A stretch of 64,000 bases of DNA, taken from positions 62,001-126,000 of the IMG/VR virus record IMGVR_UViG_3300033148_006102, one strand, 5' to 3'. This document shows positions 46,020 through 56,500 of this stretch, one piece after another; within the stretch, counting starts at the first letter, position 1; each line of letters starts with the position of its first letter. The notes under the pieces are model-generated. The model saw only the letters and a program-made list of their open reading frames with translations, made no database searches and was not told the DNA's origin. The translations under genes were made by a program, and so were the position numbers. The DNA is from a virus.

Positions 46020-46868
46020 ATGGCGACTATAGTCACTGTGACGGACATCTCAGGTGGAGATGTCGTGTTCGATCTCGTCTCCAGCGCAACGTACGATAAC
46101 GTGCGCGTGGAGTTTGTGCGCTTGAGTGATGGTACCCAGTTACAGGCTACCAACGAGTCACCGGCCGCAGCTATTACGGTGACCTTCACATCAACTGTCG
46201 GTGTGGCAATGATTGTGACGTTGACGCAGGCGGGCGCATTCGTGGAGTCTGCGCCACCGGTACTACTCGAAGGATCTGATTTCGGTGAGCTGGCGACATA
46301 TATTTGTTTCGAGCAGTCATCGTACGCACAGTATTACAACGTTTATCGTACGACGGTTTCGGTGGGTGTGTCTTCGAAGACTCTGTTAGGAACAACAGAA
46401 GTACCGTTCTTCAAAGACACAACAGCATACGCCGATGACGCTGCAGCTGCAGATACCCAGTATGATCCAACACCTGTAGTAGATGGCGAAGAACAAGGAC
46501 CAACCGCGTTAACGGAGCAAACGCGCCATGCGATGCCGACCTGTTTGGTGTATGGCGATGTAACCGATCTTTTTGGCCAAGCGTTGTATGGCCAAGAAGT
46601 ATCATTCCGGCCGCAGGATCAATTACGCGGTCAGATCCGTGGCCAGCGGCGCCAGTCTGTACATAACCGACAGATGACGTTCCGCCAGATAATTATGTCA
46701 CCGAGCCGTAAAGGACGATTCGGTGCGTATCTTCTGCAGGATGCGCGGGTAACGCTAGAAATAGGTGGAGGACCGCATTTCACGGACTTTGTGGTACCGC
46801 GACAGGCGAGCGCCAATCTTGCAGACCTTACACTGGTACCGAGGTTCAAGAGCGATACCCACGGTTAA
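46020..46868 (+). CDS. Virion beta-domain protein, paralogue of the next gene
   Basis: ATG 46020 directly after the previous stop. 282 residues: a beta-sandwich-like first half and a C-terminal module with MPTCLVYGDVTDLFGQALYGQEVSFRP...FGAYLLQDARVTLEIGG, which has the same pattern as VILYGQVYGLDKQPLASKTVVFEY...FCAALMRKATIRMSIPC in the next gene. Such carboxypeptidase-regulatory-like beta modules are common in surface-exposed phage proteins. The palindrome, copy 4, follows. Confidence 0.6.
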   Translation: MATIVTVTDISGGDVVFDLVSSATYDNVRVEFVRLSDGTQLQATNESPAAAITVTFTSTVGVAMIVTLTQAGAFVESAPPVLLEGSDFGELATYICFEQSSYAQYYNVYRTTVSVGVSSKTLLGTTEVPFFKDTTAYADDAAAADTQYDPTPVVDGEEQGPTALTEQTRHAMPTCLVYGDVTDLFGQALYGQEVSFRPQDQLRGQIRGQRRQSVHNRQMTFRQIIMSPSRKGRFGAYLLQDARVTLEIGGGPHFTDFVVPRQASANLADLTLVPRFKSDTHG

Positions 46869-46870
46869 CC

Positions 46871-46891
46871 TGGGACTATAGGATAATCCCA
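46871..46891. repeat. Intergenic palindrome, copy 4
   Basis: TGGGACTAT and ATAATCCCA flank AGG; one C-A mismatch interrupts the stem. It fills most of the 25 bases between two paralogous virion genes and lies three bases before the next ATG. Confidence 0.65.
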
Positions 46892-46893
46892 AA

Positions 46894-48219
46894 ATGGCAG
46901 TACCCGAATCCACAATGACGTTGGTGACGAAGACGTACAATTCGATTGCGGTCGATATTACGCCTCCACCATCGTATCCCGCGTACGCATATACCCGAGT
47001 TACTTGGGTTGATGTAGCAACTGGTACGACGGGTTATCAAGACATCATAGGTACCGGGACTGTCACGTTGACAGGCCTGCGATCACGTGCGTATCACATG
47101 GTCATGGCGCAGACTGTCAATACGTCAGGTGATGCGTCGATCATAACGAATAACAGCGCGTTGTTGACCATTACGCAGTTTGAGAGTGATACGATCCTTC
47201 AATCAAGTGTTGAGATCGACACGGTCAGCGTACAGCCGAACGGCTTAGTAAAAATCGAATACCGCTGTATTGCCATTGATAACGCATCCGGTGACCTTGT
47301 CGGCGCACGCTATGATCCAAGTGGCGGTGGTTTTTTGCGGATGACGCCGGCTGAAACAGATCCAGCCCATAGTGGTATTGACGGCCTTGCCTTCAGCATT
47401 GCACCAGGCACATCGCATGTGTACATGTGGAATGCGCTTGCAGATCTGGGCGAGGATTTCTTTGGGACTGTGGATGTGTCTTTAGTCTTTTGGATCAATG
47501 GTATAGAGACCGCGCCAGCTTACTTCAACAGCCTCTCTGTGGATTTCCGGGAAGTAGAATATCCGCAGGCCTTCATTGCGCCAGGCGATACGTTGACGTT
47601 GACATTTACAGCGTTCCATAATGGTGTGCCAGCAGATTTCGATGTCGTTCAGGTAACTGAAGTACGTGACCCAACAGGCGCAGTTGTCGCTGGCGGACCA
47701 TATGCGGCAACGCCACAAACAGGAACTGGTAATTACTCGGTAGATATCCCGATCGCGGGTGGCGCCACGCTGGGACAGTACGTCGCGCAGATCGATACCA
47801 ATACACCGGCGGTCGCACCTTTCACTCAACAGGCCCAGCTGAACAAAGCATTCTTTGTTGTTGCGGCATCGACGTATGGTCAGATCTGTACGCGGGATGA
47901 CGATACCGTAATCTTGTACGGACAGGTGTATGGACTCGATAAACAGCCGTTGGCATCAAAGACCGTCGTTTTCGAATATGTTACGGACACTGAGCATCTA
48001 TCCCGCGTAGGTTCGGACAATGTTGTGATCGAGACAGACACATTAGGTCATTTCTGCGCGGCGCTGATGCGGAAGGCAACAATTCGTATGTCGATTCCGT
48101 GCTACGAAATCCATCGTCGTATCATTCTCCCAGATGCGCCATATGCCGACTTCATCGCTTACGGCGACACACAGCCATCCATAGTTGCGCGTGACGCGTT
48201 TGGTCATCCTATACCGTAG
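46894..48219 (+). CDS. Virion beta-domain protein
   Basis: 441 residues from ATG 46894. A fibronectin-like N-terminal part (ITPPPSYPAYAYTRVTWVDV), a central beta part with AFIAPGDTLTLTFTAFHNG, and the C-terminal module shared with the gene at 46020 (ILYGQVYGLDKQPL, HFCAALMRKATIRMSIP). It probably lies on the virion surface, as decoration or baseplate-attached protein. The stop at 48219 faces a minus-strand gene. Confidence 0.6.
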   Translation: MAVPESTMTLVTKTYNSIAVDITPPPSYPAYAYTRVTWVDVATGTTGYQDIIGTGTVTLTGLRSRAYHMVMAQTVNTSGDASIITNNSALLTITQFESDTILQSSVEIDTVSVQPNGLVKIEYRCIAIDNASGDLVGARYDPSGGGFLRMTPAETDPAHSGIDGLAFSIAPGTSHVYMWNALADLGEDFFGTVDVSLVFWINGIETAPAYFNSLSVDFREVEYPQAFIAPGDTLTLTFTAFHNGVPADFDVVQVTEVRDPTGAVVAGGPYAATPQTGTGNYSVDIPIAGGATLGQYVAQIDTNTPAVAPFTQQAQLNKAFFVVAASTYGQICTRDDDTVILYGQVYGLDKQPLASKTVVFEYVTDTEHLSRVGSDNVVIETDTLGHFCAALMRKATIRMSIPCYEIHRRIILPDAPYADFIAYGDTQPSIVARDAFGHPIP

Positions 48220-48282
48220 GTAAAAAATTTAGGCAACGGAAGACCGACGCATACGCGCCGGCCTCCGCTACCGCAGAGGTTG

Positions 48283-48588
48283 CTAACCTCGTGGCCCGTC
48301 GAGTAGTTGATTCAACTTCACGACGGCGGCTTTGCCGACAACTTCGCCGATCAGTGATGTAACGGCTGGAATGACCATAGATACTTTTTGACGTAGTTCT
48401 GGATCTAGCCGCAGAGCCTCAAGCACTAGCTCCGGTGTTGCTTGAAATGCCTTCAAAAGAGCTACGGAATCTACACTGATTCCACCTACCGATGAAAGTG
48501 GTTGTTGAACGCGACGTGCTACGACGCCATTTGTCATATTTACACCTCGGCAGGGCTCGAATACGTATTCGCCAGGTTTGAAATACAT
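48283..48588 (-). CDS. Hypothetical protein on the minus strand
   Basis: The only convincing minus-strand gene. ATG (48588) follows GGGGAAATAACG on the minus strand. 101 residues; a short N-terminal strand and long helices (SVALLKAFQATPELVLEALRL, IPAVTSLIGEVVGKAAVVKL). It ends 63 bases from the stop of the previous plus-strand gene; GAGGTT/AACCTC near 48275-48290 can form a hairpin at its end. Possibly a regulator or small virion protein. Confidence 0.55.
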   Translation of the reverse strand: MYFKPGEYVFEPCRGVNMTNGVVARRVQQPLSSVGGISVDSVALLKAFQATPELVLEALRLDPELRQKVSMVIPAVTSLIGEVVGKAAVVKLNQLLDGPRG

Positions 48589-48744
48589 CGTTATTTCCCC
48601 ATACTGATATTGTTGGCAGCATTACCAACAATGGAAGTGTCTGCTGATCTGTAACTCACCGCGGATAAAACACATCGGTGAGTGCAGCGTATCGGTCCTG
48701 CAAAGGGCTGAAGCACAAATGCAGGGTTGCCGATCGCAGAGCGT

Positions 48745-48763
48745 CTCATACAATGCGTATGAG
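48745..48763. other. Hairpin before the scaffold-like gene
   Basis: CTCATAC (48745-48751) and GTATGAG (48757-48763) form a seven-pair stem with a five-base loop just before the GGAGAG site of the gene at 48780. It may influence initiation; the region 48589-48744 otherwise holds divergent leader sequence without a gene. Confidence 0.4.
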
Positions 48764-48779
48764 CGCAGTAGGAGAGTCA

Positions 48780-49568
48780 ATGAGTATTCCTTCCGGTGGA
48801 CGTACATATGATCTCGCCCATCCTTCTGAGGGCGATATGACGCAAGGCGTCTCAAAAGGTGAACGAACTGGTCAACGCGGTGGTGACACTGGCGCTGACG
48901 GTTATACTGTTGGTGCAGAACCCCGTAAGATTATCCTCCGGGATGATGTCCAAGAGGGCTTCCACTATCCCGAACGTGGTCCTGCGTATAATGAAGCGCA
49001 AGGTGAACGTAAGGATTTGGGGTTGCTTCGAAAGATGTTAACAAAGAGAAGCGGAGATAGCGGCATGACCTGTCTAGAACGCGTAAAGCAAGCGATTGAT
49101 GCGATGGCACCAAAATCGGCCGTCGCCCGAGCTGTGCAAGGGACAGCTCTGACTGGTACTTCTGCCATTGGTCGTGTGAAGGCAGCTCTGGACTTAGGCC
49201 AGAATCCTGCTCTTCAAACTGCCGGGCAGTTATCAATGCAGCAGCCTTCGCCGGCGTTGCCACAGGTCAATGAGCTTATGACGCAACTTGCGATGAAGCA
49301 GTTGCAGGAAGAGCTCAACAAATCGACAGAGGTTAACGATCCTGTTGAGGCGGAAAACGAGAGTCTTCGCCGACAAGTTGAAAACCTTCGTCTGAAGAAG
49401 GAACTACTGGAAAAGCAGCAGGAAATGGGAGCTTTGGCGCCGCAACAGCAGGGTGCAGCACCGGCACCACCTCCTGCAGAGGGAGGAATGCCTCCAGACT
49501 CAGCAGAGGCACAGCAGGCACCTGCTCCGCCGTTTGAACAGGCGTTGAGTCCTGGCCAAACGATGTAA
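48780..49568 (+). CDS. Coiled-coil, Pro/Gln-rich protein (possible scaffold)
   Basis: ATG 48780 after AGGAGAGTCA. 262 residues: a polar N-terminus, a helical centre (ERVKQAIDAMAPKSAVARAVQG), a coiled coil (ELMTQLAMKQLQEELNKSTE, NESLRRQVENLRLKKELLEKQQEM) and an Ala/Pro/Gln-rich disordered tail. Size, composition and location just upstream of the portal suit a scaffolding or head-assembly protein, but sequence does not prove it. An earlier start at 48678 is in frame but lacks a binding site. Confidence 0.55.
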   Translation: MSIPSGGRTYDLAHPSEGDMTQGVSKGERTGQRGGDTGADGYTVGAEPRKIILRDDVQEGFHYPERGPAYNEAQGERKDLGLLRKMLTKRSGDSGMTCLERVKQAIDAMAPKSAVARAVQGTALTGTSAIGRVKAALDLGQNPALQTAGQLSMQQPSPALPQVNELMTQLAMKQLQEELNKSTEVNDPVEAENESLRRQVENLRLKKELLEKQQEMGALAPQQQGAAPAPPPAEGGMPPDSAEAQQAPAPPFEQALSPGQTM

Positions 49569-49627
49569 AACCTCGCTTCATAGTCTTATGCCATTGATTG
49601 GCTATTTCTTGGCAGGTAGGAAGATCC

Positions 49628-50701
49628 ATGTTCAAAGTCGCAGGAAAAGTCATCGACCAGTATGATGATCCCAAGTTCTTCGAAGATGAAGAGATGTTGA
49701 AAGTGGCAGCGCAGGCAGGTGTGTTGCCGGAAGAACTTGATAAACTGCCGGACAGCGACTTTGCGCTGAAGATCGCCGGCCGCACCAAACTTCATCGGTA
49801 TTACCCGATCCGAAACAAGATTGCCACCATGATTTCTTTATGGGGTTTCGAAAGAATATCCCCGAGCCTACCCGAGGATGTGGCCGTGAATGCTGCCACT
49901 CATCTAAAGGAGGCCTGCGAACGGTTCGACATCGATCACCCGATTCGTAAATTGGCGGCCGATTCTGTCGACCCAGTTCTCGACCACCGTCTCATCCGCA
50001 CAGATACCAAGCTTTCTCGGGAAGCGTTGGTTCTTGATCTGAATCATAAGGTTGCGGCATATCTTGAGGAATTCGATTCATACGAACCCAGGGATCGGGT
50101 CACTCTTGCCAGTGAGCTCAAACTACTTGCGGATACGCTTGGTGAGAAGCTCGCTGACGCACGTGTCTTGGATTACGTACCAACAGAGGGTGTTGGGCCG
50201 TTATTCCATTTGGCTGTTAACCAGCGCGAAACCAAATTGGCCGGCGATGGTAAAGCTGCGGAGATCACGGAACTACGTAATCTTTTCACTGAGGAAATGG
50301 ACCCACGCAGTTGTGCTGAAGCGCTAACTGCTTTTGATAAGACCGCAGGATTGAACACCGAGCGAGATCGGCTGATTGATCCGTTCAAGGCTGCTTTTGG
50401 TGGACAGGACAAGTACGCCTTGTGCAGCCCTTTTGCGACATATGATCCGTGGTACTACAAGTTGATGTCACTTGCTTATAATGTGGATCTTCTGCGGGAT
50501 CATTTCACGCAGGAGTTTATCGATCGTTTCCAACGTGCTCCCCAGCAAGAATATGAGCGCGCGGATTCGGCTATTCAAGCACGTATTCGAGATTTGGTAG
50601 ATCGAGTTGTGGAGGATCGAGTAGAAGGTCTGCGGCCAGGTAAGGAACATACTTTCGATAAGAAACGGTACGTAGACGTACCAAATCGAGCGGCTGAATA
50701 G
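49628..50701 (+). CDS. Hypothetical head-region protein
   Basis: ATG 49628 after TAGGAAGATCC (an in-frame ATG at 49598 is less likely). 357 residues: a mostly helical protein with a KIATMISLWGFERISPSLPEDVAVNAATHLKEAC block early and LIDPFKAAFGGQDKYALCSPFATYDPWYYKLMSLAYNV late. Similarity of style to the protein at 61965 (both have an ENAxKLA-like helical build) was not verifiable. It overlaps no gene and the next starts one base after its stop. Confidence 0.55.
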   Translation: MFKVAGKVIDQYDDPKFFEDEEMLKVAAQAGVLPEELDKLPDSDFALKIAGRTKLHRYYPIRNKIATMISLWGFERISPSLPEDVAVNAATHLKEACERFDIDHPIRKLAADSVDPVLDHRLIRTDTKLSREALVLDLNHKVAAYLEEFDSYEPRDRVTLASELKLLADTLGEKLADARVLDYVPTEGVGPLFHLAVNQRETKLAGDGKAAEITELRNLFTEEMDPRSCAEALTAFDKTAGLNTERDRLIDPFKAAFGGQDKYALCSPFATYDPWYYKLMSLAYNVDLLRDHFTQEFIDRFQRAPQQEYERADSAIQARIRDLVDRVVEDRVEGLRPGKEHTFDKKRYVDVPNRAAE

Positions 50702-50702
50702 T

Positions 50703-51299
50703 GTGCTGGACGTCAACGCGAGTGCTGTAAAGATCTACGAGGCGATCAAGGCAAAAGTCCCTGATTGGCCAGACCCGCATATACCAATCGAGATCATTCG
50801 GCATCATCTGTTTGGTGCCGACGAAGCTGATGACCGCTTGATCGCGAAAGTGCAGGCGGTCAACGCCATATGTGTGAATGATAACTGGGCATCAGATTGG
50901 TTGCCCTTTGTATCGGTTGTTCTGTCATTGAACGGCGTGGAAGTAGATCCGGAGATGCTCGAGCCTCCGCTCGTGGGGCATCTGGCGTGTGCATTTCACA
51001 TGCTGCGTGATCTGGCAAAACATCGCGGTATTACATTGCCGCGGTTAACGAACGATATAGGCAATGTGGTACGAGCAGCATGTCGTGCAGAAGGCCTACT
51101 GCGGTATCCCGAGTCATTACGAGAGTTCGAACCGGCGTACAGTGTTGAAGATCGGGCGAATATTGCTCTAATCGATAAGACGCTGGAGCTAGCAAAGTCT
51201 CGTGACGATATTGATTGGGACGTTTTTCCAGCAGATGTGGTCTCCTACAATGTTGCTAAGTTGATTGATATCGACGAGTACTGCGATTCTGGAAGGTAA
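50703..51299 (+). CDS. Hypothetical protein before the portal
   Basis: GTG 50703, two bases after the previous stop. 198 residues, helical, with PHIPIEIIRHHLFGADEADDRLIAKVQAV and a central LVGHLACAFHMLRDLAKHRGI. Four bases separate it from the portal gene, so it is probably co-translated with it and related to head assembly. No family recognised. Confidence 0.55.
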   Translation: MLDVNASAVKIYEAIKAKVPDWPDPHIPIEIIRHHLFGADEADDRLIAKVQAVNAICVNDNWASDWLPFVSVVLSLNGVEVDPEMLEPPLVGHLACAFHMLRDLAKHRGITLPRLTNDIGNVVRAACRAEGLLRYPESLREFEPAYSVEDRANIALIDKTLELAKSRDDIDWDVFPADVVSYNVAKLIDIDEYCDSGR

Positions 51300-51302
51300 A
51301 AC

Positions 51303-53222
51303 ATGGCAGGTGGTACTACATTAAGCTCGACACCCGCCGGCCGCTTTACTGCGGAACCATCAGGCTTAAATAGAAATCGATATCCGCACCAGTTCTTCTC
51401 GTTGTCGGATGGGTTTATTCCGTCGACGACGAAGGAAATGATGCGTTGGGCGCTGTATTTGTACAGCACCAACCCCATCATCAACCAGATCTTCCGGAAG
51501 ATTGCGGGGTTCATCACAACCAAGATCATGGTTAGTGGCGATGCGGACGAAGATAAGCAAGTAGTTGAAGAATTCATCCATGATACGCTCAAACTGCCGC
51601 GGCAAGAGCGGCGCATGATGATCGACTACTTGTTGTATGGCAATGCGTTTGCCAAGTTCATTCCGCCGGCCGACAAGTACATGGTCTGTGACAAGTGCAA
51701 GGCGAAAACGCGCTTGGACGAAGTTGATAAGTGGACGTTTAAGAACATGCGCTTCTCCGGCACTTGTCCGAAGTGCGGCGCAAAAGGTACCAAAGAGCTC
51801 GCTGAGGAACCGATCAAAAACCGGAAGCGGGCGCGTTTGGTGCGTATTAATCCGCGTTATATCGACATCCACTACAACCCGCTAACAGAACAACGGCTAT
51901 ACATTTTCAATGTGCCGGCTGCGATTGAGCAAAGTCTCAAGCAAAGCAAAGATTACGTCCAGCGATGGTTTGTTGAAACTACGCCGCTTGATGTGATCAT
52001 GGCGATCAAGAAAAAGAAGGTCATCAAGTGGAACGAGCAGGAAGTATTTCACTTCCTCTTTGATTCAGCCTCGCGTGATGACGATACGTTCGGCGAGATC
52101 CCGTTATTACCCGTCTTCAAGCAGACCTGGCTACTACATACGCATTGGCGCGCGCAGGAAGCAATCTCGATTGAGCATATCACACCGTGGTTGCTCGTTA
52201 GTCCGGCGTCCGGGGGATCATCAGATGTCATGCACAGTTATGACATGGGACGCTGGACGAATTTCATGCGTCAGGCGTTTCTCAACTGGCGACGGGATCC
52301 CAATTACATTGCGCTCAGTCCGTTCCCGGTTACACAGGTGCAACTCCGCGGTGATGCGAAGGCGTTGGATACCTTCAACCAGCAGGAATTTTTGGTCAAA
52401 ATCATATCCGGCGGCATGGGCGTGCCGGAAGGTTTCATCTTTGGTGGCATGACCTGGAGCAGCGCGAGCGTTGAACTGCGGGCGCTTGAAAATGAATGGA
52501 TCAACCTGACTGCCCGGTTGGAAGAGTTCATCAAATGGGTTAAAACCAAGGCTGAGGCCATGCTGGATCTTCCGAAGGTGGAGATCGAGCACCAAGAATT
52601 CAAGATGGCCGATGATGTGCAGCAACGGCAACAAAGCCTACAGTTAGCTGCGCAAGGCGTGATTTCTCAGCAGCAGCTATGTCGTGACCTGGGTTATGAT
52701 TATGACGAAATGCTGCGCGAGAAGAAGCGTGAGCACGAAACAGATCAGTCTGGTGTGGCCATGCAGCAGAAGCGTGAGGCACAGGCACAAGCTGAAGTTT
52801 TGAAGATTCAAGGGCGGGTCCAGCTCGAACTTGAATTACAGCGTTTGAAGGAAACGCATAAGTTGCAACAGCAATTGGAAGCTGGTACAGTACCGGATAC
52901 ACCAACGGACTTTGGGAATGCCGGCCAGTTATCAGCGGTGAATGCACCAGGTCGTACAGACACGGTTCAGATCGGGCCAATGACATATTCCGAGGAACTG
53001 CTGCGGAACATGGCATCAAACTTCATGCGCACACGGCCGACAAACGAAATGCGCGAACGTGAACTGCGTACTTTGGAACTCGGAGATCCCGGTGGACGCG
53101 TACTTGCGAGAACGATTCGTAGGTATATGAAAGAAATCGAGGCGGAGTCGCGGAAGGCGGTTATGAACCCGTTACCGCAACAGAAGCCTGGTAAACGTAG
53201 TCCTCAGAATATGGTGATCTGA
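51303..53222 (+). CDS. Portal protein with embedded zinc ribbon
   Basis: 639 residues from ATG 51303. Features of phage portal proteins: MMRWALYLYSTNPIINQIFRKIAGFIT near residues 46-72, a wing with DYLLYGNAFAKFI, and a late helix region with QEFLVKIISGGMGVPEGFIFGGMTWSSASVE, the family block before the long helix (LARL...ELQRLKE). A Cys4 zinc ribbon (CDKC at 129-132 and CPKC at 155-158) is inserted in the first half, an unusual addition. The C-terminal 120 residues are coiled coil and basic. The portal forms the DNA-packaging gate of the head. Confidence 0.8.
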   Translation: MAGGTTLSSTPAGRFTAEPSGLNRNRYPHQFFSLSDGFIPSTTKEMMRWALYLYSTNPIINQIFRKIAGFITTKIMVSGDADEDKQVVEEFIHDTLKLPRQERRMMIDYLLYGNAFAKFIPPADKYMVCDKCKAKTRLDEVDKWTFKNMRFSGTCPKCGAKGTKELAEEPIKNRKRARLVRINPRYIDIHYNPLTEQRLYIFNVPAAIEQSLKQSKDYVQRWFVETTPLDVIMAIKKKKVIKWNEQEVFHFLFDSASRDDDTFGEIPLLPVFKQTWLLHTHWRAQEAISIEHITPWLLVSPASGGSSDVMHSYDMGRWTNFMRQAFLNWRRDPNYIALSPFPVTQVQLRGDAKALDTFNQQEFLVKIISGGMGVPEGFIFGGMTWSSASVELRALENEWINLTARLEEFIKWVKTKAEAMLDLPKVEIEHQEFKMADDVQQRQQSLQLAAQGVISQQQLCRDLGYDYDEMLREKKREHETDQSGVAMQQKREAQAQAEVLKIQGRVQLELELQRLKETHKLQQQLEAGTVPDTPTDFGNAGQLSAVNAPGRTDTVQIGPMTYSEELLRNMASNFMRTRPTNEMRERELRTLELGDPGGRVLARTIRRYMKEIEAESRKAVMNPLPQQKPGKRSPQNMVI

Positions 53223-53557
53223 TGCTCCACAAAGGCGTGCCCCGTAACCTAACATCGATACAACATGATATTCAAGATCTCGACGGATGCGTCACCTTCG
53301 CTATCTTGGATATGATGATTATGTCAGAACGCTTGCGTTGCGAAGAAATCCTGAACAACACAACGTCGTTTCAAGTGCTGAATGCTGACGAGCTCAAGAA
53401 GCAGTCGTCGGAAGGCGAACTCCACTACCATGTCATTTTGACTTATGTCGATCGGACGATCACAGTGGACGAAAGCTATCTTGAGAATCTCCGAGCACGC
53501 CGCAAAGCATTCGAGCAAACTGAAGCGAGGTTGGCAGCAACCGTGGCAAGTCAATAA
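53222..53557 (+). CDS. Small hypothetical protein
   Basis: ATG 53222 overlaps the portal stop (TGATG). 111 residues: a mixed N-terminus (MLHKGVPRNLTSIQHDIQDL), then an acidic helix, a strand pair (HYHVILTYVDRTITV) and a helical end. It sits between the portal and the RNA polymerase. Function unknown. Confidence 0.55.
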   Translation: MLHKGVPRNLTSIQHDIQDLDGCVTFAILDMMIMSERLRCEEILNNTTSFQVLNADELKKQSSEGELHYHVILTYVDRTITVDESYLENLRARRKAFEQTEARLAATVASQ

Positions 53558-53581
53558 GACTAGAATGCTAGTGGATTGAGA

Positions 53582-56500
53582 ATGAAGACGTTCAACAAAT
53601 CCACAGAGCTCGCGTATAACCGTATGCGCGCGAACGTCGTCGATCGAATATCGGCGATGTTTCCTATTGATACTCGCAAATACACGGTCACGGCGAAGAA
53701 CTTTCGCTGGATTGATAGCGCTGTCAACGATCTCAAACCCTTTCTTACAGCGAAGTTACGTAAAAATACTCTCGCGACACCATTGCGGGCGCACATCACG
53801 GTGAAGGACAAAAAGGGGAAGGTAGTCTACGAAGATAAGGACTTCCTGGTTACCGCGGTACCGAAGATGACGCCGCTAGGATCTTATGTAGTAAACGGGT
53901 CTGACGTTCAAACCATTACACAAGCGCGTCGTAAGCCTGGTATTTATACGTCACGCATGCCTAACGATAACATCTTGACACGTTTCAGCACTGCCGGCGG
54001 GGAGATCGGCATTATGCTGGACCGGCTTACTCGAGTATTCAAGGTTCGGGTGAGGGCGAAGTTCTTCCCGCTGTATTCAATTGCAGCGGCTGCTGGTGTG
54101 ACAGATGAAGAGTTGCGCAAGGCGTGGGGTGACGAACTTTACCGGATCAACAAACAGAAGGCCAAACCACTCAAGGATCAACAACGTTTCTGGCAGGCTA
54201 CACGGCGCGTTGCCTTACCGACGGACGCATCAGAAATTTCAGCCGGAATCAAGGCGTTCTTGGAGTCAAAACCACTGGATCCCAAAGTTACGAAGTTGAC
54301 CGTTGGCGAGGGTTTCGACGCGATAAATGCTCGTGCGCTTGTGGCGGCCTCAGAAGCAGCTTTGAAGGTACAGCAGGGTAAGCGTGAAGTTGACGACATG
54401 GAGTCGTTGGCATACAAGAACTACTACGGTATCGAAGACTTCGTGAGTGAAGCACTAGACCAAGCTACAAACAAGATTCGAAATCATATCGCCTACCTTC
54501 TGGATCGGACTGATAACGCTAAGCGTGCGCTTAGTCCCGAACTCTTTACTCAGCCTATTATGGGCGAGTTTACGCAGTCAGAGTTTTCACGATTTTCGTC
54601 ACAAAACAATCCGCTGGACATACTGGCGACAGATAATCTGGTGACCATTACCGGTCGTGGCGGTATCCAGAATCATCATGCCATTACCGAAGGTCTGCGG
54701 GCGCCGCATAGTACGCATCTTGGGTTTTACGATCCAACGCATACGCCAGAAGGTTGCCATGATTCTGAGACTGAAGTATTTACGGATAAGGGCTGGGTAA
54801 AGTGGCCTGATGTAACTGAGAACACTAGCTTCGCTTGTTTGATGGATGGAGATGTACTTGAGTACCATAAGGCTGAAGAGCTGCAGGTATATGACTGGAA
54901 TCAGCCTCTTTATGGATTTAAATCCAAGACCATTGAATATCTCGTCACAGCTAATCATCGCATGTGGGTTCGCCCAGATGATAGTGATCGCGGGCAGGGG
55001 TTACCGAAGTACCGCTTTGAAGCTGCCGAAGCTGCGCATTTGAAGCCACGTAAGGTTCGGTGTGGTGGGCATCTGGCGTATTACGGTAAACTAGTTAATC
55101 GTAGCACAATACGCTTAGCTGAGGTCCAGGGTGGGAGCGCTACAAAACAAGCCGACGCTTTTGATATTGAGGATTGGGCGGAATTCTTGGGATGGTATAT
55201 TTCCGAGGGTAGTACTTGGTACAAACCTGAAATCGGTAAGTATGCTGTACAGATTACTCAACGATTAGACGCGAATCCCGAAAACGTAGCTCGTATCGCT
55301 GCATTGTTGGATCGCATGCGACTTCCGTTCTCATTCAGTAAGCCCAAAACTTTTTCAATTTCACGGAAGCAACTGGCTGCGTATACGAAACAGTTTGGAA
55401 AATGCGATGAGAAGTTTTTACCTGAAGAGGTTTTTGAATGGCCTGTAGTTGCACGTGAGCGCTTGCTTGAAAGTCTGATGCTAGGTGATGGTCGAAAAGG
55501 TAAAACAAAAATCGGGTGGTTATCTGGAAGTGGCTATTGCACGACAAGTTTACGGCTAGCTAAAGATGTGGAACGTCTTTGTTTTGGGTTGGGGATTTCA
55601 ACACGTACCGTATTTGAACCAGACGAACGTGCAGTACATTACAAAGGTTGCTGGATTATACACTTGCATGTGTGCCACGAACGGACGCTCCGTAAAAGTA
55701 TGACAGCACAAGATTCTGGCTATTTCATGCAGGCATATAATGGCAAAGTGTATTGTGCTACGGTACCAGGTCATCGTTTGTATTGCCGTAGAAATGGTAA
55801 AGGTGGCTTCTGGTCAGGTAACTCTGGCATCGGAATCACAACACACATGGCGTCGGGTGTTGTGCGACAGGGCCAGGAATTGAAAAGCCCTTTCTTCGAT
55901 GTGCGTAACAAGTGGCGAGTAGTGAACCTGACGCCGACGCAGTTGATCGGTAAGGTCATCGCGTTTCCTGACCAAATTGACGCGAAGACGCGGAAGTTCA
56001 AAACCGCTACGGTTAACGTTATTCAGGACGACAAACAGAATCGTGTGCGTACGGATAAAGTCGATTACGCCATGATCGATAGCGCGATGGTGTTTGACCC
56101 TATCACGGGTATGATGCCGTTCTTGCAGAACACAGATGCGAACCGTGTGTTGATGAGCGCACGCCATATGGAGCAGGCGGTACCGCTGATTACACGAGAA
56201 GCGCCGCTGGTTTCCGCACGCGTAGGCGATACCGATATTACTCAAGAACAACGGCTTCATTACACCGGTGTTGGCTCACGGGCACCGGTGGCCGGCGAAG
56301 TTACTCGAGTAACAGCACAGAAAATCACGATTACCGATAAGGACGGAAAGAAGCACGTTGTTCCGATGCTTCGTGATTATCCGTTGAACAGCGAGCAGTA
56401 CTTTACCGAGGTCCCCGCGGTTAAAGCTGGGGACAAGGTAAAAGAAGGCGAAATACTGGCGGATAATAATTTTACCCATAACGGTAGTCTGGCGCTGGGT

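Noticed and set aside
53536-53580. ACTAG/CTAGT hairpin before the RNA polymerase as a sixth palindrome copy
   Set aside because: It shares only GACTA with the consensus and the ends GGGA and TCCC are absent.
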